A stretch of DNA of 6,603 bases. It comes from Thermoplasmata archaeon (GTDB taxonomy: Archaea > Thermoplasmatota > Thermoplasmata > UBA10834). The notes beneath the pieces are model-generated. The model searched no databases. It had not been told where the DNA came from and worked only from the letters and a program-made list of their open reading frames with translations. Both the position numbers and the translations under genes were made by a program. Location: contig JALHSX010000060.1 of assembly GCA_022865445.1 (NCBI GenBank), forward strand, positions 1 to 6,603. Direction: 5' to 3'. Of this stretch, positions 1-6,234 are shown one piece after another (position 1 is the stretch's first letter; the number at the start of each line of letters is the position of its first letter).

Positions 1-1
1 A

Positions 2-778
2 ATGATCGACGTCAACGGCCTCCTGTCCCGCGGCGCTCGAAGCCGCGTCAAGGTTGGCTTAGGCGGGTCGTCTGAAGTGCTGGCCGACACGAAGAGACTT
101 ATCTCCTCGTCAGGGGGTCGGATCCCGCTTGTGGGTTTTGAAGAGCCTAGAGACTTGGTCGTCTCCTTGAAACGAGGCGAGATCGGCGTCGCTGTTCGGG
201 GAACGTTGAGTTCATCCAAAGTGATGCAATGCCTGAAGGACGAATTCAGACTGAAAGAAGTCATGAGGGCTGCGGTCCTGGAGGATTCGCGCGGGAAGCC
301 CTTCATCCTTGCCCCAGTCGGGATCGATGAGGGCATTGACTATCCCTCAAGGATCAGGCTCGCCTCTGCAACGATAGAGTACTTCTCAAGGCTGGGTTGG
401 GACCTGAAGACAGGGATCCTATCGAAAGGACGACTGGAGGATGGGAGTCGAGGGCCTCAGATCAGAAGGAGCCTCGAAGAAGGCGAGATGCTGGCCAAAG
501 CCCTGAGGGAACAGGGAACGAACGCGAGGCACTATGCAATCCTGGTCGAAGATGCAGTCAAGGAGTGCGATCTTGTCATTGCTCCTGATGGTGTATCTGG
601 GAACCTGATCTTCCGATCACTCCATTTCGTGGGCGCCACGAGAGCCTATGGAGCCCCCGTGGTGAACCTCGACAAGGTTTTTGTTGATACGTCCAGGGGT
701 AAGGCCGATTTCTCGGATTCCGTGCTCTTCGCCGCCGGTCTGGCCGAGTCGAGGTCAAAACCTATGAAGCAGGCCTGA
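2..778 (+). CDS. mtxX: MtxX-like protein (methanogenesis marker protein 4)
   Basis: The 258-residue product resembles MtxX, the 'methanogen marker protein 4' family once described as a methyltransferase subunit. The reaction is unknown. As family knowledge, MtxX is related to phosphate acetyl/butyryltransferase-like folds. Visible signatures are a glycine-rich N-terminal strand-loop (VGLGGSSEV, residues 18-26), the conserved-looking IGVAVRGTLSSS (61-72), a central LAPVGIDEG (103-111), and IAPDGVSGNLIFRSLHFVG (193-211), which recalls the D-G-x-x-G-N loop of phosphotransacetylases. No signal peptide or membrane segment is seen, so it should be cytoplasmic. Length is about normal for the family. 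The ATG lies at the very edge of the window, so no ribosome binding site can be seen and the true start could be further upstream. It is followed by 36 bases containing a possible promoter, so co-transcription with queD is uncertain. Its presence suggests a methanogen or a close relative. The family call is from recalled motifs. Confidence 0.8.
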   Translation: MIDVNGLLSRGARSRVKVGLGGSSEVLADTKRLISSSGGRIPLVGFEEPRDLVVSLKRGEIGVAVRGTLSSSKVMQCLKDEFRLKEVMRAAVLEDSRGKPFILAPVGIDEGIDYPSRIRLASATIEYFSRLGWDLKTGILSKGRLEDGSRGPQIRRSLEEGEMLAKALREQGTNARHYAILVEDAVKECDLVIAPDGVSGNLIFRSLHFVGATRAYGAPVVNLDKVFVDTSRGKADFSDSVLFAAGLAESRSKPMKQA

Positions 779-790
779 AACTATTTTTAG
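778..790 (+). promoter_or_regulatory. TATA-like promoter element for queDCE
   Basis: An A/T-rich box (AAACTATTTTTAG) begins at the mtxX stop codon. Its centre is about 29 bases upstream of the queD ATG. With the usual archaeal TATA-to-start distance of about 25 bases, transcription would begin within a few bases of the ATG, giving a leaderless or near-leaderless mRNA. This agrees with the absence of a Shine-Dalgarno site there. The T-run (784-788) just after the mtxX stop could also act as an archaeal terminator for mtxX, so the two roles cannot be separated by sequence alone. Confidence 0.45.
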
Positions 791-814
791 TGCCCTTGAA
801 CTATCCCTTCAGCA

Positions 815-1282
815 ATGCGACTGGAAATCAATGGTTGGGCCTCGAAGATAGTCTTCTCAGCCACACACATAATCCCAATGCACTCGAAGTGCGGAAGACT
901 TCACGGCCATGACTATGCGATCAACACGAAGATAGAGGGGGAGATGGCCCCGAACGGGGTCATCATGGATTTCATCAGCGTGAAGGAGTTTCTCAGGGGC
1001 GTGGCGGCGGAGCTGGATCACCGGGTGCTCATCCCGGCCAAGGACCCAGGCGTCACGATCGGCAAGGACTATGTCGAATACATAGTGGGCGACAAGAAGC
1101 TAACGCTACCGAGGTGCGACTGCATAATGCTCGAGATTGAAGTCGCCTCCGCGGAGACCCTTGCGAATTTCGTGCTGAAGCGGATGCTGGATAAGGTGAA
1201 GTTCCCAGAGAATGTCACACGCATCGAGATCGGGGTGGACGAGGGCAGAGGTCAAGGCGCTTGGACCGGCCACGACTTCTGA
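815..1282 (+). CDS. queD: QueD, 6-carboxytetrahydropterin synthase (PTPS family)
   Basis: The 155-residue product is a 6-pyruvoyltetrahydropterin synthase/QueD family enzyme. It would convert 7,8-dihydroneopterin triphosphate to 6-carboxy-5,6,7,8-tetrahydropterin in the pathway to preQ0. The zinc triad is intact: His18 in FSATHIIP, and His30 and His32 in RLHGHDY. The catalytic cysteine is Cys26 (SKCGRLHGH). Asp68-His69 lie in the conserved LDHR, and Glu143 in VDEG is the likely pterin-anchoring glutamate. The family's MDF (51-53) and a SAETLANF version of the usual TAENLA motif (112-119) are also present. It is the first gene of the queDCE operon, 15 bases ahead of queC, and has its own TATA-like element. 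No Shine-Dalgarno site precedes the ATG, consistent with leaderless translation. In archaea the end product is expected to be archaeosine at tRNA position 15. That destination is inferred, because no transglycosylase gene is in view. Confidence 0.93.
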   Translation: MRLEINGWASKIVFSATHIIPMHSKCGRLHGHDYAINTKIEGEMAPNGVIMDFISVKEFLRGVAAELDHRVLIPAKDPGVTIGKDYVEYIVGDKKLTLPRCDCIMLEIEVASAETLANFVLKRMLDKVKFPENVTRIEIGVDEGRGQGAWTGHDF

Positions 1283-1297
1283 GCGGTTGGTGTCTAG

Positions 1298-1984
1298 ATG
1301 GCAGAGGCGATCGTTCTTCTTTCAGGTGGTCTCGATTCGTCGACTGTGCTCGCGCTCGCGAAGGAGCGAGGATTCGATGTCGTTGCGCTAACATTCGACT
1401 ATGGGCAGAAGCACAAGCGAGAGCTCAACAGCTCGAGAAAGATGGCTCGCCACTTCAAGGCGAAGGAACACATAATCGTCCCGCTGAGTCTCGGCGAGTT
1501 GCTCAGAAGTTCACTTACAAGAGGATCGATGTCCATCCCTGAGAATCGGACCGAGGAAGAGATCTCGTCCGGAGTGCCTAGCACATACGTGCCGTCCAGG
1601 AACATCATCTTCCTGAGCATAGCAGCATCCATCGCTGAGAGCAGAGGCGCCGAGGCGATATTCATAGCGACCAACTCCGTGGACTTCAGCGGTTATCCAG
1701 ACTGCACTGCGGAATTCTTGTCAGCGTTTCAGATGACGCTCGATATCGGGACCAAGGCGGGCAGAGAGGGTCGGGGCATTAGGGTCGAGGCTCCGATACT
1801 GACGAAATCCAAGGCCGATATCGTCAGAGAGGCCATTCGGCTGAAGGTTCCGATGGAGGACACTTGGAGCTGCTACAAAGGCGGCGTCAAAGCTTGTGGC
1901 AAATGTGATTCCTGTCTTCTAAGGCTGAGAGGGTTCTCGGAGGCCGGAATCCGTGATCCATTGGAATATGAGGGGAGAAAATGA
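1298..1984 (+). CDS. queC: QueC, 7-cyano-7-deazaguanine (preQ0) synthase
   Basis: The 228-residue cytoplasmic enzyme converts 7-carboxy-7-deazaguanine to preQ0, using ATP and ammonia. The N-terminal PP-loop SGGLDSS (9-15) is followed by the FDYGQKH motif (33-39), the mid-region PSRN (99-102) and ATNSVDFSGYPDC (124-136), the family's characteristic substrate-pocket segment. The C-terminal zinc site is complete, with Cys192, Cys200, Cys203 and Cys206 in the order C-x7-C-x2-C-x2-C. Length is normal. A weak GGTG five bases before the ATG (1289-1292) may act as ribosome binding site. The gene follows queD by 15 bases and overlaps queE by four bases (ATGA), so translational coupling with queE is likely. 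It is a plain QueC with no fused amidotransferase-like extension, so it is not the archaeal Gat-QueC fusion that completes archaeosine synthesis. Another enzyme elsewhere would have to do that step. Confidence 0.95.
   Translation: MAEAIVLLSGGLDSSTVLALAKERGFDVVALTFDYGQKHKRELNSSRKMARHFKAKEHIIVPLSLGELLRSSLTRGSMSIPENRTEEEISSGVPSTYVPSRNIIFLSIAASIAESRGAEAIFIATNSVDFSGYPDCTAEFLSAFQMTLDIGTKAGREGRGIRVEAPILTKSKADIVREAIRLKVPMEDTWSCYKGGVKACGKCDSCLLRLRGFSEAGIRDPLEYEGRK
1970..1977 (+). promoter_or_regulatory. Ribosome binding site of queE
   Basis: GAGGGGAG lies inside the last codons of queC and ends three bases before the queE ATG. Its GAGG part is seven bases from the ATG. This supports both the chosen start and re-initiation after queC. 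It contrasts with the promoter-proximal queD, which lacks such a site. Confidence 0.6.
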
Positions 1985-2610
1985 AGGTCTACTCAATCTT
2001 CAAGTCGATTCAAGGAGAAGGACTCACCATAGGGGCGCCGACTGCGTTCATTCGCACTTCTGGCTGCCCCTTGAGATGTACCTATTGCGACACGCCCCAG
2101 GCATTCGACAAGGGCGAACAGATGACGATCGAGATCATCATGGCCAAGGTGGCCAAACTCAAGTGCACTCATGTGTGTCTCACCGGGGGGGAGCCGCTCG
2201 CGCAGAAGGACTCTCCTAGACTTCTCAAGAAACTCTTGGACGACGGGTACCAGGTCGTCCTCGAGACAAACGGCGCAATGCCGCTGGACGATATGCCGTG
2301 CGTCGAGAATCTCACAATCAGCATGGACATCAAGTGTCCATCGTCGGGGGAATCGGAGAAGATGCTTTTCCAGAACATCGAGTTGCTCGGACCCACCGAT
2401 CAGCTGAAATTCATAATCGTCGATGACGCGGACTACTCATATGCCAAGGAGGTCATCGAGAAATACTCCCCGAAATGCGAGATTATCCTCACTCCAGTCG
2501 GGGGAAAGAACCTGAAGTCGCTTGCTGAGAAAGTGCTCAAAGACGGGCTTGACGTCCGCGTGCTTCCTCAACTTCACAAGTTCATATGGGGCGACGAGGA
2601 CAACCGATAG
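1981..2610 (+). CDS. queE: QueE, 7-carboxy-7-deazaguanine synthase (radical SAM)
   Basis: The 209-residue radical S-adenosylmethionine enzyme contracts the ring of 6-carboxytetrahydropterin to 7-carboxy-7-deazaguanine, between the QueD and QueC steps. The N-terminal YSIFKSIQGEG (4-14) is the family's substrate-binding opening. The [4Fe-4S] cluster motif is C-x3-C-x2-C at Cys29, Cys33 and Cys36. The SAM-binding TGGEP is at 68-72 and ETNG at 95-98. MDIKCPSSG (115-123) matches the family's D-x-K-x-P segment that contributes to the active site. LPQLHKFIWG near the C-terminus is also typical. The start overlaps the queC stop (ATGA) and has a GAGG-type ribosome binding site. The gene ends nine bases before the convergent thrS stop, and no T-rich terminator is visible in that gap. 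Confidence 0.95.
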   Translation: MKVYSIFKSIQGEGLTIGAPTAFIRTSGCPLRCTYCDTPQAFDKGEQMTIEIIMAKVAKLKCTHVCLTGGEPLAQKDSPRLLKKLLDDGYQVVLETNGAMPLDDMPCVENLTISMDIKCPSSGESEKMLFQNIELLGPTDQLKFIIVDDADYSYAKEVIEKYSPKCEIILTPVGGKNLKSLAEKVLKDGLDVRVLPQLHKFIWGDEDNR

Positions 2611-2619
2611 ACCCTAGCA

Positions 2620-4458
2620 TCATCCTCTGAAGGTTGGGCGCTTCGACAAGTATCTCGGAAGGGGGAGTCTCGCCCTCGGATAGCCTTTCGAGAGCCTGGC
2701 AACCTCTGCTTTCAGCTGCTCGAGGGTCATCATCTTCTGGTCACCGCTTCTGATCCTGACGGGGAACTGTCCAGAGGCTTTTTCCTTCTCCCCTACGACG
2801 ATGATCATGTTGATCCAGTCCATCTCAGCGTTGCGGATCTTCTTGCCAACCTTGTCGTCCATATCGTCGATGTCGACTCGCGCGTCAATCTGATCAGCAA
2901 GCTTATCGCAATCCCCAACGAACCCCTCGTTGACGGGGATCAGCCGGATCTGAGTAGGTGCTATCCAGAATGGCAGCTCTGGCTTCTCGTGCTTCAGGGC
3001 CTCCTCGAGCAGTACGTAGATCCATCTCTCGATCGAACCTATCGATGAATGGCAGATGATGCACCCTTTCTTCTTGCCGTCTGAGTCAGCATAGACGATG
3101 CCGTACCTCTCGGCATCTTCGACATCCAGCTGGACAGTGCTCAGCTGAACCGCTCCACCCACTGAATCGATCCCCTGGAATTCGTGCTTGACCGCCCAGT
3201 AGTGCTTCATCTTGGAGAGGACCTCGATGAGGGCGGGCTTCTTGGAGTATTTGAGCAGTTCAATGAGATTGCTCTTGTACTTGTCGTAGAATTCCTGGAC
3301 TATCCTGAACGCGACAGCGTACTCCACCCCCGTAGCGTCGGCGAGGTCGGAGTAGTTCTTGTAGAGTAGCATGTACTCCTTCCAGCCATCATCGATGTCC
3401 TTCGTGAAGCAGTGCACATCAGGCATGTGGAACGCTCTAAGCCGCTTGAGCCCGGTGAGCTCTCCTCGTTGTTCTAGTCTGAAGCTCTTCGAGAACTCGT
3501 ACACCCTCAAGGGTAGGTTCCTGTAGCTCAGGGTCGCACCCTTCATCATCCTGAAAAGGCCGAAATCCCCCGCGAATCTGAGGACGAACTCCCTGTTCTC
3601 ATCGGTCTTCAGAGTGTAGTGTCTTTCGTGGAACGACATCCCCTGGCTCCTGATGTCGGGGAACGACCAGTCATATAGGACTGGGGTGTCAATCTGGATG
3701 GCGCCTATGCGGTCCAGTGCAATCTCTTGCGCCCATGCCTCGAGGAGGCTGAACACAAGGTGGCCCTTCGGAAACATCCTTAAATGGCCTCTGTCGCTAG
3801 CCTCCTCATAGTCGACCAGCTCCAGTTTCTGCATGGCCCTGATGGAAGGTGGCTCCTTGCCCTTTGTCCTGCCTATCTCCTCGGCGAGGATGAATGTCTT
3901 CAATGAGGGGTGCTTATCCAGGATCTTGAGAGAGTCGATGTTCTCCAGATCAACAGGGAATTCCTCCCCTTCGGGAGTGAGGATATAGAATGTCTTGGCA
4001 ATCTTCTCCACGACCTCCTCTCGTGTGACCTTCTTCTCGGCCGTGAACTCGCGGGACAATTCGGAAAGTGGATGACCTTTGCACCGGATCTCGAAGCCCT
4101 TGTACCATCCAAACGGGGATCTATGCACCTCGATCCCTCTGGCCTTAAGGGCTGCCTCGGTGGCCTTCAGAACATCCACTGCAAGCTTCGGGGAGGCAAG
4201 GTTCGAGCTGAGGTGGGCGTAAGGATACAGCACCAGCCTCTCCGCCTTGACCTTTGCTAACACGTCCGCGAAATCTGCGGAAGCGACCTCTGCAATCGCG
4301 GCCACATCTTCGTCGGATGCCTCGATGGTTGAAAATGCCACCAGAGCCTCCTTGAACGAATGCTTCTTCGGGTGTTCACTCGGGATCGGTTCCGCCATCT
4401 TCGTTGGTTCTTTGACCTCGTATTCGAACTTGTCAGCATGTATGAGGAGTACCCTCAT
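2620..4458 (-). CDS. thrS: Threonyl-tRNA synthetase, archaeal type with N-terminal editing domain
   Basis: The 612-residue class II synthetase charges tRNA-Thr. Residues 1 to about 140 form the archaeal D-tyrosyl-tRNA-deacylase-like domain that removes mischarged serine: MRVLLIHADKFEYEV at the N-terminus, YAHLSSNLASP (80-90, with His82), and PFGWYKGFEIRCKGHP (115-130, with Tyr119 and Lys120 at the expected catalytic positions). The catalytic core follows, with motif 2 FRLEQRGELTGLKRLR (326-341) and motif 3 SIGSIERW (472-479). The anticodon-binding domain occupies roughly 500-612 (WIAPTQIRLIPV onward). Two of the three zinc ligands are present, His349 and His470. The third, a cysteine in E. 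coli (Cys334), is Asp298 here. The ATG at 4458 is preferred over an in-frame TTG two codons upstream because it gives the family's usual MRVLLIH start. No Shine-Dalgarno site is seen. The gene converges on queE and diverges from the corA-like gene. Confidence 0.95.
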   Translation of the reverse strand: MRVLLIHADKFEYEVKEPTKMAEPIPSEHPKKHSFKEALVAFSTIEASDEDVAAIAEVASADFADVLAKVKAERLVLYPYAHLSSNLASPKLAVDVLKATEAALKARGIEVHRSPFGWYKGFEIRCKGHPLSELSREFTAEKKVTREEVVEKIAKTFYILTPEGEEFPVDLENIDSLKILDKHPSLKTFILAEEIGRTKGKEPPSIRAMQKLELVDYEEASDRGHLRMFPKGHLVFSLLEAWAQEIALDRIGAIQIDTPVLYDWSFPDIRSQGMSFHERHYTLKTDENREFVLRFAGDFGLFRMMKGATLSYRNLPLRVYEFSKSFRLEQRGELTGLKRLRAFHMPDVHCFTKDIDDGWKEYMLLYKNYSDLADATGVEYAVAFRIVQEFYDKYKSNLIELLKYSKKPALIEVLSKMKHYWAVKHEFQGIDSVGGAVQLSTVQLDVEDAERYGIVYADSDGKKKGCIICHSSIGSIERWIYVLLEEALKHEKPELPFWIAPTQIRLIPVNEGFVGDCDKLADQIDARVDIDDMDDKVGKKIRNAEMDWINMIIVVGEKEKASGQFPVRIRSGDQKMMTLEQLKAEVARLSKGYPRARLPLPRYLSKRPTFRG

Positions 4459-4488
4459 TGTCAATCGTCGTCGAAATACATACCAGAG

Positions 4489-4500
4489 TATTAAAAGGAT
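4489..4500 (-). promoter_or_regulatory. TATA box of thrS
   Basis: Read on the minus strand, ATCC followed by TTTTAATA (4496-4489) lies about 34 bases upstream of the thrS ATG. The standard archaeal spacing puts the transcript start near 4466, about eight bases before the ATG. That leaves a leader too short for a normal ribosome binding site, and none is visible. This favours the ATG at 4458 over the TTG at 4464. Confidence 0.5.
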
Positions 4501-4540
4501 ACATCCTGGTCTGTCCGTGAAATGCTTTGGTGCAGGAGCG

Positions 4541-4550
4541 AAATATACTT
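4541..4550 (+). promoter_or_regulatory. TATA-like element for the corA-like gene
   Basis: AAATATACTT is the best TATA match in the divergent thrS/corA region on the plus strand. A transcript starting about 25 bases downstream would begin near 4571 and carry a leader of about 44 bases to the TTG at 4615, with room for the GGAGG site. It is about 45 bases from the oppositely oriented thrS TATA box. Confidence 0.4.
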
Positions 4551-4601
4551 CACTACTGTCGCATCATACGGGTGCGAAAGCTAATTCGTGGCTTTCGAAG
4601 C

Positions 4602-4607
4602 AGGAGG
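4602..4607 (+). promoter_or_regulatory. Strong Shine-Dalgarno site deciding the corA-like start
   Basis: AGGAGG ends seven bases before an in-frame TTG at 4615. The earlier in-frame GTG at 4588 has only a weak GGTG 13 bases away. The site therefore argues for TTG 4615 as the start and makes the upstream nine codons probable leader. Confidence 0.6.
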
Positions 4608-4614
4608 GACCCTG

Positions 4615-5754
4615 TTGAACCCGAGAAAGAGGGAATTGGCCGCTAAGGATGCTCAGCCTGATTCGCCTCTGGCTTCCGCGAATCCTCCGGTTCAAGGCGT
4701 TGATGCTTGCGCGGTCAAACCGCCCCGAGCGGTCTGCGTGGCTATCCCCCATGTGGGCAAGCCTGTTCGAATCCTTGGCAACTCACCAACTGAGTTCATA
4801 TCGACGCTTCAGAACTCGACACTCGCGTGGATTAACTTCACTGTGTGTGACATAGCCAAGGATGGCGCCGAGATCGCTACTCTTCTGGGTTTCAGCGCTT
4901 CTCTGGTTCCAGAGGTCATCAAGGGCTACTATGCCAGCTTCGTTGACGGGGAAACCGAATTGGGAATCATGGTCCCGGCTGTTATGATCTCCAAGCTGGA
5001 CCTCCGTTCGTATCCTATGGTTATTCTTGTTAGGAAAGACCTGATCGTCACGATCCACAGCGAGGAGGTCGTGAGGCTGGTACAGTTTTCGAGGTACGCA
5101 GATGTCTATATGCGCAAGCTGCCCGAATCGATGCCCCTCGGAGACAGACTCACCTCGATGCTTGTTCGCATACTGGATGAGAACAACTCGCGCAATTTCG
5201 AGTATCTCAGGGAAATCGAAGAGGAAGGAGACGAGATGAGCGAGTTGCTTCTCGATCCGAAGACGCCCCGGATGGAGGTTGGCAAACAGATCTATAACTT
5301 GAAGCACACTCTCATCACCTATCTCAATACCCTCTGGAGGACTCTCGACGTTCTGCACAACCTCCGATACGGCGACGCGCAGTTGGTTTCGGACAATCCG
5401 AAGATGCTCGCCCAGATAGGCCTGCTGGTGGAAGATGTCAACAGGCAAATCTCCCTCAGCGAACACATGTCGGAGGTTCTCGCCTCAGGTCTTGAGGTCC
5501 TGCAAGCAATCTACAACAACCAGCTGCAGATTCTGAACAACCGGATGGCGTTGACGATAACTTGGTTGACCGTCCTGGGCACCGCAGTACTCGTTCCGAA
5601 CACACTCGCGACGATATTCGGGTACGTTTTCAATCTCGATTGGCGCTTGCAGCTTTGGACTTTGACAGTGATGTTCGTAGCGACGGGACTGGCCACATAT
5701 CTGGCATATTGGTGGGTGACGCGGAAGGTCCAGCTGCCTTCTGCACCTGATTGA
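4615..5754 (+). CDS. CorA-superfamily divalent cation channel-like protein lacking GMN
   Basis: From the TTG at 4615 the product has 379 residues (388 from the GTG at 4588). It is a CorA/MIT-type protein: a large cytosolic N-terminal domain, a long helical stalk (about 170-311) and two C-terminal membrane segments (about 312-335 and 345-367) ending in a short basic and polar tail. The stalk-to-membrane junction YNNQLQILNNRM (300-311) followed by ALTITWLT is typical of the family. The first helix ends VPNTLATIFG (327-336). The selectivity loop, which is GMN in CorA and GIN in ZntB, reads GYVFN (336-340) here, so ion preference cannot be assumed to be Mg2+. The first 35 or so residues are polar and proline-rich with no recognised domain. 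The start rests on the AGGAGG site at 4602. The protein is expected to be a pentamer in the cytoplasmic membrane. It is divergent from thrS and convergent with the regulator, so probably monocistronic. Confidence 0.85.
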   Translation: MNPRKRELAAKDAQPDSPLASANPPVQGVDACAVKPPRAVCVAIPHVGKPVRILGNSPTEFISTLQNSTLAWINFTVCDIAKDGAEIATLLGFSASLVPEVIKGYYASFVDGETELGIMVPAVMISKLDLRSYPMVILVRKDLIVTIHSEEVVRLVQFSRYADVYMRKLPESMPLGDRLTSMLVRILDENNSRNFEYLREIEEEGDEMSELLLDPKTPRMEVGKQIYNLKHTLITYLNTLWRTLDVLHNLRYGDAQLVSDNPKMLAQIGLLVEDVNRQISLSEHMSEVLASGLEVLQAIYNNQLQILNNRMALTITWLTVLGTAVLVPNTLATIFGYVFNLDWRLQLWTLTVMFVATGLATYLAYWWVTRKVQLPSAPD

Positions 5755-5845
5755 TCGTCCTGACCGTTGACAACATCCAGAAAGCACAGAGCGTTCTGAA
5801 GTAGGCGCGATTCTACATCGCCTTCTCCATCCGGCATTTCTGGCT

Positions 5846-6223
5846 TCAGTCTAGATTTTTCCCTCTCCTAACCAGAATCTCCTCCAGAAGATTCCTCGCA
5901 TCCCGAACCTTTGCCAGTTCCTCGTGAGTCAAGTCGAGTCGCAGGAGATGAGACCACACTTTGGAGAGGAAGTGATAGGATTCCCTGATCAGCTCAAGGT
6001 CTTCGTCAGTTTCGCGGACTGGCTCGACCTTTTCCTCTGCGTTCGGACGATAGAAAACGTTCCGCCCAACCTTCGTCCTTGTGACAATTCCCTTCTTTTC
6101 GAGCTTCTGAAGTGCCTGGGTCGCCCCGGATTGGGTGATTCCCAGCTCAGCTGCAAGGATGGTCGGCGAATGGATTCCCTTATTCAGAATCTCCAGAATC
6201 TCCGTTTCGCGCGGGGTGAGCAT
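5846..6223 (-). CDS. Winged-helix transcriptional regulator (MarR/ArsR-like)
   Basis: The 125-residue product is a single-domain DNA-binding protein. Residues 3-14 form a first helix (TPRETEILEIL). A helix-turn-helix follows at about 17-45 (SPTILAAELGIT, then the recognition helix QSGATQALQKLEKKG). The beta wing is at 46-60 (IVTRTKVGRNVFYRP). The C-terminal part (66-121) is charged and predicted helical, suited to dimerisation. It has no ligand domain, cysteine cluster or membrane segment, so the signal it senses is unknown. The start ATG lacks a Shine-Dalgarno site and lies 23 bases from the centre of a TATA-like box, implying a leaderless mRNA. Five copies of a nine-base motif cluster at this promoter, so autoregulation is likely (inference). 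Exact family (MarR, ArsR or a TrmB-like type) is not decidable by eye. It converges on the corA-like gene, and whether it regulates that gene is unknown. Confidence 0.8.
   Translation of the reverse strand: MLTPRETEILEILNKGIHSPTILAAELGITQSGATQALQKLEKKGIVTRTKVGRNVFYRPNAEEKVEPVRETDEDLELIRESYHFLSKVWSHLLRLDLTHEELAKVRDARNLLEEILVRRGKNLD
5856..5860 (+). terminator. Possible T-run terminator after the corA-like gene
   Basis: The 91 bases between the corA-like stop and the regulator stop hold no T-run, no convincing hairpin and no small gene. The first plus-strand T5, followed by a pyrimidine stretch (TTTTTCCCTCTCC), lies about 100 bases after the stop, inside the 3' end of the convergent regulator. 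Archaeal termination can use such short T-runs without a hairpin. If real, the two convergent mRNAs would overlap. Confidence 0.25.
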
Positions 6224-6234
6224 TGTTGCACATC

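Noticed and set aside
779..814. preQ1/preQ0 riboswitch in front of queD
   Set aside because: Only 36 bases separate the genes, the likely transcript start is at the ATG, and no stem or pseudoknot pairing is visible.
2611..2619. Bidirectional terminator between queE and thrS
   Set aside because: The nine-base gap has no T-run or inverted repeat on either strand, and neither do the flanking few dozen bases.
4783..5466. 227-codon minus-strand frame within the corA-like gene
   Set aside because: It is antisense to a gene with clear CorA-family membrane and junction motifs. Its product has no recognisable domain and mirrors the codon pattern of the real gene.
5511..5837. 108-codon minus-strand frame between the regulator and the corA-like gene
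   Set aside because: Most of it is antisense to the membrane part of the corA-like gene; no family features and no ribosome binding site.
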